A stretch of 64,000 bases of DNA from Scortum barcoo (taxonomy: Eukaryota > Chordata > Actinopteri > Centrarchiformes > Terapontidae): the NCBI GenBank assembly GCA_023238725.1, contig CM041533.1:27679068-27743067 (forward strand), read 5' to 3'. Made by a program: the position numbers and the translations under genes. Positions within the stretch are counted from its first letter, which is position 1, and each line of letters opens with the position of its first letter. Under the pieces are notes generated by a model that did not search any database, was not told the origin of the DNA, and saw only the letters and a list, made by a program, of their open reading frames with translations. Below, piece after piece: positions 12,283-24,322 of the stretch.

Positions 12283-13161
12283 CTGAAAAAAGAAAAGGAG
12301 AACAATAAAGTTAACATAATTTTTTCTTTGTGTGTTGTCATCATTTTCACCAACATACTCAGACTGCGGATGGCTGAATAAATCTGAACGACTGCTCCAG
12401 TCTGAGTAAGAAATAAAAATAAGAAACGCCTGCAGTCATTAAGAGAGAGTCTGTTTCCTGCTCTGCAACAGTTTCAGCAGGCCTCATCGTGACAACACAT
12501 CATCAGGATGACTTTAGAGAACTGGTCTTTAAATGCACCTACTTGTTCCCCTGTGACAGATAATGACCTTCTTAGGCTGCGCGTGCGTCTCGCTGCTGGA
12601 GTTTCTAATGGGCAGATCGGACTGCACGAGCTCGGCCAGGAAGTTGATGTAGCCGATGGCGAGCCTCAGAGTGTCCACCTTGGAAAGCCTCTTCTCGTAA
12701 GGCAGGGTCGGGATGTGGGAGCGCAGCCCCTCGAAGGCGTCGTTGATGGACTGCATCCTCCGCCGCTCCCTGATGTTGGCCGCCTGCCTCAGCTGCTGCA
12801 TCTCCATCTCAGATCTCATCCTCCTCCTCCTCTTCAGTAGGGGCCCGCCGTGATGGCCCATCTGAGGGGACAGGTCCGGGGTGCTGTCGGCGCAGCCGTA
12901 CGAGAAAGTGGAGGAGGAGGAGGAGAAGGACAAGCTGCCCAGGTCGTAGTCTCCATCGTGGGGCGCTGCTCTGCTGCCGCCCTCTTTGCTGTAATAGTCT
13001 TGGAAGTGACTGGTGAGGAAGTCGACGTCGTCATCCAAAAAGTCATCAGTGTCCAAGTGTCCGTCCCTGGAGGACTGGTCGGTGAAAAACTCGTCATCGT
13101 CGAAATAAGGAGGGGAGGAGAAAGAGTCGAGTCCGGAGAACGGGTCCAGCACACTGTCCAT
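12080..13161 (-). CDS. ptf1a: ptf1a, pancreas transcription factor 1 subunit alpha (two exons, complete)
   Basis: Coding sequence is complement(12080..12282, 12543..13161): 822 nt, 273 residues. PTF1A is a class II bHLH factor that pairs with an E-protein and RBPJ or RBPJL to form the nuclear PTF1 complex, needed for pancreatic progenitors and acinar genes and for GABAergic neurons of cerebellum and retina. Visible parts are an acidic N-terminus (about residues 20-48), a basic stretch KRRRRMR (110-116), the bHLH at about 125-178 (RERRRMQSINDAF, then LSKVDTLRLAIGYINFL), and the RBPJ-binding C-terminal region with HSLSWSDEKQL and IIRTAKIWTPEDPRK. The ATG at 13161 is the first in-frame ATG and has A at -3 and G at +4. 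Two exons and this length fit the family. Identity is secure; I know of no closer alternative. Confidence 0.97.
12543..13161 (-). CDS. ptf1a: ptf1a coding exon 1
   Basis: Encodes residues 1-206 plus the first base of codon 207, including the acidic N-terminus, a serine-rich stretch (about 76-85) and the whole bHLH. It ends in ...KKVIICHRGT, a conserved PTF1A segment. The donor is gtaggt (gt at 12542-12541 on the minus strand). The reading frame runs on into the intron for a few codons and stops near 12529, so the true end is set by the splice site. Confidence 0.95.
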
Positions 13162-13275
13162 CTTTGTCCCGCTGTTGTTGGCCAACAATGCCTCGTTGTT
13201 CCCTCTTTGATGTTCTCTGCTCGGTGCTCGCGGTCAACAGTTAGTTTTAGTTGAAGAACCGGCACGCGAGGGTTC

Positions 13276-13281
13276 TTTATA
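13276..13281 (-). promoter_or_regulatory. ptf1a: TATA box of ptf1a
   Basis: TATAAA on the minus strand within gctataaagaa, about 115 bp upstream of the ATG, giving a predicted start near 13250-13245. A CCAAT box (13322-13326, inverted relative to the gene) lies about 45 bp further upstream. Spacing is normal for a TATA promoter; the start site itself is inferred. Confidence 0.65.
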
Positions 13282-13505
13282 GCGACATCCATAGTCGCGT
13301 GCCGTTTGCCAGGAGCGCCAACCAATCACAGCGCGGTCCGCGAGGCGCACCTCGAGATAATCCCCCCGCATGCCACGCCCCCTGTCGTCCTGCGTCCGGG
13401 CCCCATCTAACATCTCAACTCCGCACTGACACACTGCGTCCACAAAGCTCCTCCAACCACACACACACACACACACATTACTGCATGTTGTTTTACTGTA
13501 GATTA

Positions 13506-13715
13506 AAACGGATTAAGACTATAGTTTAAATAAGGCTGTAGTTTAAATAATGTTCAGACTGTAGATTAAATAATGTTGAGATTGTAGTTTATTTAACGTT
13601 CAGATTGTAGTTTATTTAATGTTCAGACTGTAGATTAAATAATGTTCAGACTGTAGATTAAATAATGTTCAGACTGTAGATTAAATAATGTTCAGACTGT
13701 AGTTTATTTAATGTT
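13506..13715. repeat. 23-bp minisatellite, about 9 copies, upstream of ptf1a
   Basis: The word gtt(c/g)aga(c/t)tgtag recurs at exact 23-bp steps (13552, 13575, 13598, 13621, 13644, 13667, 13690, then a degenerate gtt at 13713), with two weaker units before 13552. Within the unit, a six-base block alternates between attaaa and tttatt. The array lies about 225 bp upstream of the ptf1a TATA box. Confidence 0.9.
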
Positions 13716-15487
13716 ATATGGTTATATGGTATAACAGTCACTGAAGCTCAGAACCACCGTTTGTCTTCAGGTGAAATGTTGCAGGACAGGTTCAATGAAA
13801 GGCGTTATATGCAGCAACAGGATTCACTAACGGACTGAGGGAGGCTTAGAGACTTACTTAGTAGTATATCTCATATCCTCTAATTAAAGCAACAGGCCTT
13901 ACTACCAAAAAAAAGTGTTGTGTCTAAGTGTGACAGAAGTTATGATGAGAGAGGAGGAGGCTCAAACTCGCCCCGTATTTTGTGCCTCAGGTGCATCCAC
14001 TGAGTGAGGCTGAAAAACCTCATTTCACAGGGATGTGACGTAAGATTAATATCATTATGTTTATATGTTCACGTATGTTATGATGTATATGTGTTCTATC
14101 GCTGTATTATTTATTTATTGTAATAGTCATCTCACACTAAATTCAGTATAGGCCTATGTTAACTGTCTTCCAGCTTTTAATAAAACGAACAAGAGCCATA
14201 CAGAAAACAGAACCAATGCAAGGACCCTGTTTGGAAGTGAAAATAATGCAAGACACTGTAAAAAGCCAAGTTTACAAAGTTGTAGTGAGACTTTCTTGGC
14301 CATCTACAGCCATTAATGAACACACCCACCGCTCAAAGGCAGAAGCTCTCGATTGAATCTAAAAGGAAATTATCCAAATGGTTTGAAATGGACCTCTGTT
14401 GCTGCATGCTGATCTCTGAGCAGTTTGTAAGGTTTAGCTCTCCAGAGTATAAAAAACAGCCAAACAGTGGCGTAAGGACAAAGGGAGGTTATAACCCTAT
14501 GGCATTTGTCTCAAATGGAAACAAACATGTCAACGTGTTGCGCAGTGGCTGCTCTTCCTCTGCAACCTGAGCACAAAGCCCGCGGGCCTCCTGGTGATGT
14601 GGAGGAGCTCTCAATGCTCATTTGTTCAGCAGTAAGTGGGCATAAATACATACACCAGTAGAGTGGTCGATGCGCCACTTGTGCCAGCCTCTGTGGTTTT
14701 GACTGGGAGGACTGGTTGACTAATAAAAGCACAGTGGTGGGCCTCGGAGCGCGCGCCTCTCTGACACCTCACGCGACATATTAACGCTCGCAGTTATAGG
14801 AGGAGACTGCCCACCGGTCTTGGATTTGTGAGTGTATCTATTCAGTTCATTGAGTCAAAGCGTTCACTTTGTTGTGGGGAGAAAATGGACCATTGGCGCG
14901 GCCAGGCTCTGTGCGCGCGCAGCGCGTGAGTGTGGGTGTTGGATAGAAAGCTGCAACACGGGCCGTGGCCGTGGGAAGAAGGCCATTTGCGTCCCTACCG
15001 TCAGTCAATGCAACATGTCGTGTTATAAATGAGGCTTGTGTTGCTGTCTACATAATGAAGCTGTGGCTGGGACACACAATACAGACACATCCCGGTACCA
15101 ACCAGGTGCTGAACACAACACCAAACAGAGCAGTGAGCAGGCAGGGAGGGCTGACCTGTCAGCCCGAGAGGAAAACACTCAGTGATCCTCAGACCCAGGA
15201 CGGGCTGATGTTATAAATCAAATGATCATCTGAAGCGTCAGTCAATTTGTTTTGGTTTTTTTTGGGAATTCAGTAGAAATGAAAACTTACGGAAAAGGGT
15301 CCCGTTGCTGATTGTGACGGTCCCTCTTAAGATGTTAAGACTTAAGGTATAAATAAAGAAGGAAAGAAAGAAAGGAAAACAAGAAAAGTAGAATGAGAGG
15401 ATTTGTGTTGGGGGCAATTCATATTCTTCTTCCAGAAAATGTGGTTCTATGTATTTCTGTATGTATTTCTATGCATTCTACATTTGT

Positions 15488-15489
<2 letters not shown>

Positions 15490-15529
<40 letters not shown>

Positions 15530-15538
15530 TGTGTGTGT
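15490..15538. repeat. (GT)n microsatellite
   Basis: About 24 dinucleotide units with one TTT interruption. Confidence 0.95.
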
Positions 15539-15667
15539 AACAGTTAATGCTGTTTCAGTTTTATTGTGTCCAGTGTCATTCCATGAAATTCACCTTCTAG
15601 TATGAATGTAATAGTTGTATGTTTATTTCTTGTGAAATCAGATTCCTACAGTATGTGCACACATGGC

Positions 15668-15692
15668 CAATAAAAGTGATTCTGATTCTGAC
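15668..15692 (+). mobile_element. L2-type LINE 3' tail (fragment)
   Basis: ccaataaaagtgattctgat followed by a second tctga: an AATAAA-like signal followed by short tandem gattct units, as at the 3' ends of fish L2-clade LINEs. No coding part is recognisable upstream, so the extent of the element is unknown. Confidence 0.45.
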
Positions 15693-16069
15693 AGGAACAG
15701 GTTCACACAGACTTTCACAACAGGTGACCTTTTTCATAGGCACTTTTCTGTGGACACATAGTGCTTCATACAAACGATGAATTATTATTTACTTTGTTCA
15801 CACTGTATTTATTCAGTTCTCGCTTAGAATGGCCCATGTTCTGTCCTTATGGAAACTACACAGCAAAACAGGCGAAGTACAGAATTCCTAGTCAGTTCTC
15901 ATCATGCAGACAGAATAAATAAATGTATGTAAATGTAGAAATAAATCAAGTCCTAGAGATGCACTCAAATGTACATTTTATTTAAAACCTTCTCACTAAG
16001 GCAACACACACGTTAGAAAAGTGTGTGTGCCCCCCTCCCTCTGCAGAAAACCAGATGATAATTTGAACC

Positions 16070-16270
16070 GTGCAGGTTTTTAACGCGCCGTGACCGCGCG
16101 CTCCACGCCGTCTCATTGATGAACGTGCTGTCAGTGTGAACGGGCCGACCTGCGCGAGCGGACAACTGTTCGTGTTCCCATGCTGCCCCTCGGTCTGCAG
16201 CCTGCAGCAGGCTGGACACCGCGTGCAGAGCGGCCGCACCGGTCACGGGCGCGCCAGGGGTGGTGGTGTG
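16070..16270. other. CpG-rich block about 3 kb upstream of ptf1a
   Basis: A short CpG-dense segment (cgcgccgtgaccgcgcgctc, gcgcgagcg, gggcgcgcc with a NotI-like gcggccgc) in otherwise AT-rich DNA. Both strands have short open frames, none recognised. It could be a distal CpG island, an enhancer, or the first exon of a non-coding transcript. Confidence 0.45.
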
Positions 16271-16438
16271 GTGGCGGGTGTGTGCAGGGGGGAAACACGA
16301 ACACTGAAAAAAGACTAAAAACCCACAACAACAAAAAACCATCTACACACACTCACAGGAAGCTGCTGGTGCTGTCACACTGTCGCTCTTAGCAGACCTC
16401 AAACACACGAGTCAAGATATAAATATAATAAAATTGAT

Positions 16439-16566
<128 letters not shown>

Positions 16567-17383
16567 CAAAAACGCCACAATGAATCAAAGATGATGATGA
16601 AGATGTTAATTTCATTGAGATGTGAGGTCTCATATGCGGAAATGAGACATAATTGTGAGCGTCTTTATGGAGAGATGCCTTTCCTACTCCTACTCCCTTC
16701 AAATCAAGACACTTTCAAAACCAGGAGGAAAAAAAATAAAAGATGAAGAACTTGACCATTAAAATATTATAAAATTAATTAAATAAACGGATAAATAGGC
16801 TATTCTCAAAATAAAAATGTGTATACAGGTATAACTTTAAACTATAAAATTTAACTATAAACTATAAAAATTAGAAAAAATAAAAATAAAAAGACTACAA
16901 CATGAGTTTATAATTATAAGTGGAATCTTCTCCACAAATAATCATGGCTGATTTTTCATTTATTTATTTATTTCATATCCAGATATACACGGGCTTCTTG
17001 GCAACACTTTATTTTTTGTTCCTAATTTCCAAATCATTTTCTAATAATGTCCATTAAGTTTTCCAATATTCATTATTATTTTATATTATGTTAAATTATA
17101 TATTACATTTTATATTTAGTTATTATTCATTCATTTGAAATTTGAATGGAATTTCATGAAGCAGTACAAAAATAATTTCTTTGAACACTGTTTTCTGCAT
17201 AATTACATACTTTTCATTCTTGTCAGTAAATTACAAACTGACAGGAAATGAATGAATGACTGAATATTACAGTTCCTGATCCACAAGAAGTGGTGTGTTT
17301 TGATCAGTTTCCTTCAGTAGCTATAAGTTTAAACAAAAAAGTTATAATAACATACATTTTTATCCTTGATGTCTCTTTTCGAC

Positions 17384-17537
17384 CTCTAAATGTGGTATGT
17401 TACACACCTGTTAACTGAATGTAGGTGCACTCTCACAAACCTCCACTTTCTCTTTTTGTCTCTGTCCCACACTCAAACAGACACACATACTGTACATCTA
17501 AACACTGATGTAAGCAGGTCACTCTAAATGTGGTATG
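17384..17537. repeat. 122-bp duplicated insert flanked by 16-bp direct repeats
   Basis: The segment 17400-17522 matches 19539-19661 over 123 bp without gaps and with three mismatches. It is bracketed by perfect copies of ctctaaatgtggtatg at 17384-17399 and 17522-17537. The other copy has no such bracket. This is the arrangement expected if 122 bp copied from the 19.5-kb locus was inserted here with a 16-bp target-site duplication. Confidence 0.8.
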
Positions 17538-19538
17538 ACTCTTAGCTTTCTCTGTGGTGCTGCATATGAACACCTTGCATGACAGGTCCTGGAAAAGGAA
17601 ATCCAGAAAGTGAACTACAGCAGTCAAGTATGTGGAACTAGATCTGGAGCTAATCCTCCCACACACTGAATCAGTGGTAATCCCTGTAATCCCTGACTAC
17701 AGGAGATTATCCATCTGGATGACTAAAACAAATTAAAGGGATTTACCCATGCAGTAATTTAACAATTCAGTGCATCTTCAACCCTCACCATAACCTTTGC
17801 TTGTTGGGCACTTAAAGTAGCTGCATTAAGCTGATTCTTGGCATTTATAAAACCCGTTTTTAATTTATTACATCATCAACAGGGTTTCAGGCATCAAGGT
17901 GACATGTTTAACTGTATTCTACCCTTTATGTGAATATACCACCTTAAAAGTTTAGTGTTTTAACATTTCACACTTGGTTAGCAGGGCTGTAGCTATCACT
18001 AAGGACACAGTCTGTATCTCTGCTGGATCATCTGGTGGATTTCTACATATCTAAAGAGGTTTTCCATAGTATATTCCAAATTTGGGGTTTTAGCTGGTTC
18101 TGACACTAAACAAATGCAAAAAAAAAAAAAACAATAAAAGGGGTTTAGTATTCTCCACCAGATTACATACAATTTACAGAAAATGTAATAGAACATTTAA
18201 ATGAAGAAACATTCTTACTTTTAAAGTACTGTTACAGTTTTATAGACGGCTGGTCGAAAGTTCCTCTGGTGTTGGCGTTGTGCTGGCAAATTTAGTCTAG
18301 ATAGTTATAAAAATCCTGGCAAAAACTCTATTTGTCCTAAGCAGAGATCACGTGAGCGCCACAAGTGTAACCCCCTCCCAACTGCTCCACTCTCCACAGC
18401 ATGCCAAACCAAAATGAATGCCATGCTATTCTACAATCTCTTCACCAATATATGCAAATAATATTGGGTTTGAAATGTACATTGGAGCACCACTCTCTCT
18501 GCCCCAAGATATATTTACTACCTGTCAGGTCCTAAGGTTAGCTCTTGGGATCTTTCAGTGGATTCTAGGGGTCAGTGAGGGGGATCAAGATACCCTGAGG
18601 TGTTTAATTTGGTATGAATCAGTAGTTATGGAGTTTGCTGACTGCAGTATTTAGTCCTTAAATGCTCCTCCTTGTACAATTAAAATCAGCAAGGATCCTG
18701 ATCAGATCAAGTATGACAGATAATCTTTTGGGGTCCTGGGGACTAATGTAAATGCATTAAAGTCTTCACAGCTAATCAATTAGAAATGTTGTCTGTCATA
18801 GCCTTTTAAAACAACCCATTAAATATCTTCTGTTCTACTGCTGCAGTGTAAAGCAGTCAGCACAGGATTCCCAATTCTGTTCATACTGGACAGATCTGCA
18901 GGGTGCAATTTCTATCCAGTGACAATGTACTGTGCCGATAAAGGAAGCAGTGTGGTCTCACGGTGAAGTGGAAGGTCAGGTGTCACATGATCAAGCCCCA
19001 TCATAGTCCAGGATATTGTACTGCAAATATTGTAGAAAGAAGTCATCTCAAATAAATTACAATTAAAGATAATCTTTGAGTTTTGCAGAATGACAGTGTA
19101 TCAGTACTGCAGTTTAAGTTTGAGAAACTTCTCTACTTGGAGAATACGTTAGAGAATTATTAAGATTATGGTATGATCGTCTTCATGGCAAAAGGAAACC
19201 AAAGTTGAGTGATGGCTGGAGACTGGACATGAACTTAGTTCTCCAGTTTCAAACACAAACACCCATTTACAATCCTGATCTACACCTTTAGTTTTCACCA
19301 TAAGACTGTATGTCACACTCACTGAAACTCTACATGAACACAGTGATGTGACCAAATGACAGTATCTTTCTTCCAGAGAAGAGAGAGTCTCTTATGGGTT
19401 ATTGTGCCCTCTACAATCTAATGACAAAGATAAAAGGGAGTTGGCTTCACTCTTTAACTGAAACTGCTGGACTTTGACTGGAAACTGCAAACTGCACTCA
19501 ACCAGAAACCCTTTTTGAAGCAGCCACCAGCCTCACCC

Positions 19539-19661
19539 TTACACACCTGTTAACTGAATGTAGGTGCACTCTCACAAACCTCCACTTTCTCTTTTTGTCT
19601 CTGTCCCACACTCAAGCAGACACACATACTGTACATCTAAACATTGATGAAAGCAGGTCAC
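19539..19661. repeat. Second copy of the 123-bp duplicated segment (likely source)
   Basis: Same orientation as the copy at 17400-17522, 2.1 kb away. It lacks the flanking 16-bp repeats, so it is probably the older copy. Sequence is non-coding, with a pyrimidine-rich centre. Confidence 0.8.
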
Positions 19662-20809
19662 AGGGTGTCAGCACAAGAGCTGCTCCACCAGGGAAGCCTG
19701 GGAATCCCGCCACATGCAAGTGGGACGCAGACAGCGCACAGACATCAGGAGGGCGCTCACTCTGCAGACTGACAGACAAATTAAAGAGCTCTCTGCGGAG
19801 GATAACGACTGTGTGCTACTCGTTCACATGAAGACATGACATCATGGTTCCTGGTCGACTTTACTAACAGAGTGAGGCCTGCTACAACATGGTGTGTGCA
19901 CATACTGATACTGGAAATCACAGAATGGTTTTTGTGTACAACACACAACAATTGCCACGCTCAGACTTTGATTTCCTTATCAAAATAAAAACTTTAACAG
20001 AAGAAAACATGTTGAAAAAACTTTGTTGTCAGCTTTGAGGAGGGATCCCTCTTTCAAGATGGACATAGACAAAACCTGAAGACACAACAAAAACCAAACA
20101 CACACACAAACGCTAATGCACACTCAGTTTTTTAGGTATACTTTGCTAAGTTATACATACTAATACAACAGTCACATGATAAATCCTATCTTGATCAAAG
20201 TTATGATGTTCAATCTGTGGGCAAGGGAAGTAAATGACACCCTATCAAAGGTGTTGAAAATGTAAAAATAGCTTAAATCTACACATTCTACAAGGAGACA
20301 TGCATAAGAGCAGAACAACCATGGTTATAATGAATGTTATTAATTAAAGGATTACAGACAAATGTGTAAAATGAAAGAACATCTAAACATGGTTGGTGTA
20401 TTATTCTCTACACCTATACCGTGTTTTCTAGTGAGGAAGACTGTAAGAAAATGTAGTCACACTTAATTTCATGAAACCAATTAGTTATTTTGTGTTAAAT
20501 CTAAGTTGTACTGATTAAAATACAGTCTCATCAAGACATCAGTCACTCAGCAGCCTGTTAAAATAATGTCTCACTTTATGAAAAAATGTTTGTACATTGT
20601 GGACTAGATAAAACTTAACTGAACCTTGAAAACAGTTTTGCTTCATCTCACATTTCTAAACACTAAACAGCTTATCTGGCCCAGTGTCCGATTCAAGGAG
20701 TCCTAACTTTTTTTTCTTTCATTTTTTTGTAGTGAGGGGGGTCACATTGCCTCCTTTCCCTACCAACCTAAACAAACACCACCCTTAAGGAGAGACCCCC
20801 GTAGTCAGT

Positions 20810-20990
20810 GTGAGGGGTGTGGGGAAGAAGGGGGGTAATTGACTCATCTGATGCAGCCTCTAATTGATTTGGGCATTAATCTGGTGGCAGACTAAGAGCC
20901 AGGCTAATATGTGAGGAGACTGGAGAGAGTCCCGCTCTGCCCGGGGGCTGTTGACAGCTTCAGCAAGGATTGAAGAAGATTAACAGAGAT
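20810..20990. other. Possible regulatory block between ptf1a and dlgap1
   Basis: High-complexity, repeat-free stretch with ggtaattgactcatctgatg, ctaattgattt, gcattaatctgg and ggctaatatg: four TAAT-type cores and an AP-1-like TGACTCA within about 100 bp. It stands out from AT-rich neighbours. About 7.6 kb upstream of the ptf1a ATG and 8.6 kb past the dlgap1 stop. Function is inferred. Confidence 0.3.
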
Positions 20991-22111
20991 TTCTGAGCGT
21001 CGTGCAGGAACAACTCAGCTGAACTGTTTGTCTGCTTGTCTGTCGAAGAAAAGGCAGGGTCAAAGTCTGGGGTATGCCTGATATGTAGATGCAATTACAT
21101 CAAAGACAGAGTGTTTTTGATGAAGAATATGCTTCTGGAAAAAGAAAATAAAGAGAAGAATGTGACTGTTCTGATTCTGCACCAATGCAGTACAAAAAAG
21201 CATTTCAAAAAATGTTTCACTTACGATCATGCCTGAATGTATGTGTGCCCCCATGCTCAGTGCATGATATTTTCTTATCACTATGGGCTTAATTTCCCCT
21301 GGGTCAGGGCATGTCCCCTCATTTTTCCAAACCACACCACACACTTCCCTTTAAACATTGTTCCCTTTAAACATTGTTCTCTTACTCCAAATGAGAAACA
21401 TGTTTGTACACTGATCTGACTCACCTTCACTTAGTCCCACTGGCACAGAGCAATAAGCAGCAGTAGATATTCTTGGAATGCGTGGTTGATTTCTTTTGCG
21501 GATTGCCTCTTGTATTACGAGCTGCACGGTTGAATACAGTCTGAAAAACCTGAGGATTGAGGTGAAAAGCAGTACACTGTGTATCTGTCTGTCTTGGTGC
21601 TGTGGTGCAGTGCTGTGGAGAAAGTATCAGAGTATCTTCTTTCAGCAGACATGAGTGCTTTAGTCCTCAATGCATTACTGCCATCATGTGGTGGCAGGGG
21701 AGAACACATTCAGATTCAGGAAGCATCTCTTACCACACCAACTCTGTGCTGATATTTTGACTTACCATTTAGTAGTCCAATGAAAAATACTTTCTAAGTC
21801 CAGCTATTTCTTTTCAAAATAGGCATTTATACAAGAGTAAAGTTACCAGTTACCAGCATTCTACAGCATCCAGACTGCAATTATCATTACACCCTAAGGT
21901 GTTAGCAGGAACCAAACAACGTTTTGCTATTCTTGGTGATAATATGAAAAGTTATGCCTTTTCAGAAGTCAGTTGAAGTTGAGCTTTTGGCCTGAGTGGC
22001 CAGTGGAGGACATTGGTTTACCAATATTAAAATGAAGTGATTCAATCATTAAGGCCAACATAAAGAAAAAATGTGACTGACTAGTCTTTTTCAGTGTAAA
22101 CCCAAGAATGC

Positions 22112-22129
22112 CATTATTATTATTATTGC

Positions 22130-22217
<88 letters not shown>
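22112..22217. repeat. Long (ATT)n microsatellite, second array
   Basis: About 34 ATT units with one gcc interruption near the left end. Same unit and orientation as the array at 16441-16565. Confidence 0.97.
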
Positions 22218-24301
22218 TCATTTTCATTTTTGAATCAGTACATCAGGCTACTATTTTAAAGTGTGGGTAAAACTTCTCATATACATATTGTATGAGAACG
22301 TAACTTGGATATATTAATTTGATGAATGTTTTTGAATGCAAAAGACATTGTTCTACATAGTAAAAAAAATAAAGCTGATTCGTATGTAGCTAGTTTGTTG
22401 TTTTCTGCTTTCTTTTTTTTATTTGGGGCAGTTTGAACATTACATATTATTTCATCACCACTTAGATTCGATACATTTTCAGACTCTTCTTGATTTAAAT
22501 GTTCTGATGTATCTACATTTGAATGGTTCTGTACAGCTAAACTGCCTTGCCTTGATGTTTCAATACACTTGATGCCATGTGCTTCACCATGGAAACTAAT
22601 CTCATCTATGCAAACTATAAGATTTGTCTAATGTGATATGCTGAAAATGGGTATAGCGATCAGACATGGAAAAAGAGTTGATGGTTGATTTTATTATGGG
22701 TTCATCAATAGTTATGGACATATAATCATCTCTTTACAATACAACATAAGATCAGAACAGCATGACAGACCACTTCAACAGAATTTCATAGTTAAAAAAA
22801 ATAAATAAGAACATAAATAAACCAAATACATGTTTTCAACTGAGATATAGATTCATAAGTACTAATATTGTGCCTGCATGCATCATGAAACACCCTCAAC
22901 CATTTTCTGTACAAACACAAAAGATCTGTCACATGTATGAGTGGAGAGTTAATATACAGAATGACTCTATGAGGCTACTAGTCCTTACTGAGGAAAGGCC
23001 TGACATAGAAAACAAGGGACTCAGGAAGCACTTTATAGAGACCTCACGCGCACACACATCATCTTCCATTATGGTAATATATACATATGAAACACATACA
23101 AACTTAATAACACAGACTCTCACACATGCACACACTTTAAGTAACAGACCACCATGTCTGGGAGACTCTGATTTTATAGACTACATTTCTCATCTCTTCC
23201 TGAGGAAAAAAAAACAATACAGAGAGCCAGCTCAAGCACACAATTGATTGGAATTACATGTGGTTTCAGCAGCATTAGATCTAAGGTGGACCTATCTGAA
23301 AGTCCAGGACTGCCAATTAAAAAAAAAGAGATCTTCACCAGAAAATTCAGATTTCAGTTTTCAATTGTGTGCGCATCATGTATGATTAAATCCAAATTTA
23401 AAAATCCAGTTTTATTTTCAGGTTTGAAAAAAGTATTAGCTATTAACAAATAATGAATTATTATAATGAAATTGAAAGAAAAATGGACATTTCATTTTTT
23501 AATTTGAATTTAAACTTAATTAAACACGCATTACCTTTTAGCTTAAAGTCTAGGATTTTTCAAATTTGAAATATGTCCATTTGGCTATGACCATAACATG
23601 AGCCACTTCATTTGTTTTCATTAGAAATTAACTTAAAACAGGACACATTTCAAATTCTAAATGAAATTTAAGATAAGTTAATCAGCTTTTATTACATACT
23701 GACTTTTGATACTAAAAACACTACTGAAGAAATGGAAGGAGTTGGAAAATGACACATTTCATTATATTTTACAGGAAACGGCTCAAACAATGTTAATAAT
23801 GATGTTTACCTTACCATAATAATTAATTTTCACTGAAGTTTTATTTTCTATTTGTAATTTGCATCTTTTTTCAATACTGGCAGCCCTGACCTTCCACAAA
23901 TTTCTACCTTTTTGTTGATGTGCTCACATTTGTCACTTTTAACACCATAGTTTGACCGATCTCTGAAGCCAGTGGTTGTATTCTAATGCTAGTCATTATA
24001 TCTGCAGAGTCATCAAGTTTTTGACGTATGGAACACTAAAGATGCCCTACAGAATGTCATCCTTTTCCTCCCAGTTCACATTCGAGTCATGTTGTTCCTG
24101 CTCTACTGTTCCTCCCAAACACACAGACAGTAAGCTAGCTTGCTACTGGAACACTAAAGAAATAATTCAGTAAATGGTAAAAGAAAAGAAAAAACTTTCA
24201 GCATCTCTATGGCCCTTTCCTCTTGATAAGAAGGGTATTTCACATTGAATATGGCTCACTGTCATCATCATCATTTAAACACAGAGGTAATCAGATCCTG
24301 T

Positions 24302-24322
24302 ACACACACACACACACACACA
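24302..24322. repeat. (CA)n microsatellite
   Basis: About 10 CA units, followed by a degenerate CA-rich tail to about 24360. Confidence 0.9.

Larger units (their letters stand above)
13800..16070. other. Upstream flank of ptf1a, no gene recognised
   Basis: Mixed AT-rich and CpG-bearing DNA. A GC-richer patch at about 14740-15010 includes gcgcgcgc words. Open frames here are under 90 codons and have no recognisable domains. It also holds the (GT)n tract and the short LINE-like tail listed separately. Confidence 0.5.
16600..20700. other. AT-rich intergenic stretch, no gene recognised
   Basis: No credible coding frame. Apart from the 123-bp duplicated pair listed separately, nothing could be named. 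Confidence 0.55.

Noticed and set aside
12834..13325. 163-codon minus-strand frame and 134-codon plus-strand frame over ptf1a
   Set aside because: Shadow frames of ptf1a exon 1, whose bHLH identity fixes the true frame.
13506..13715. Regular spacing resembling a CRISPR array
   Set aside because: Units are contiguous with no unique spacers, and the host is a vertebrate; it is a minisatellite.
21346..21380. Tandem duplication of ttccctttaaacattg
   Set aside because: Only two short units; ordinary slippage, not worth a separate feature.
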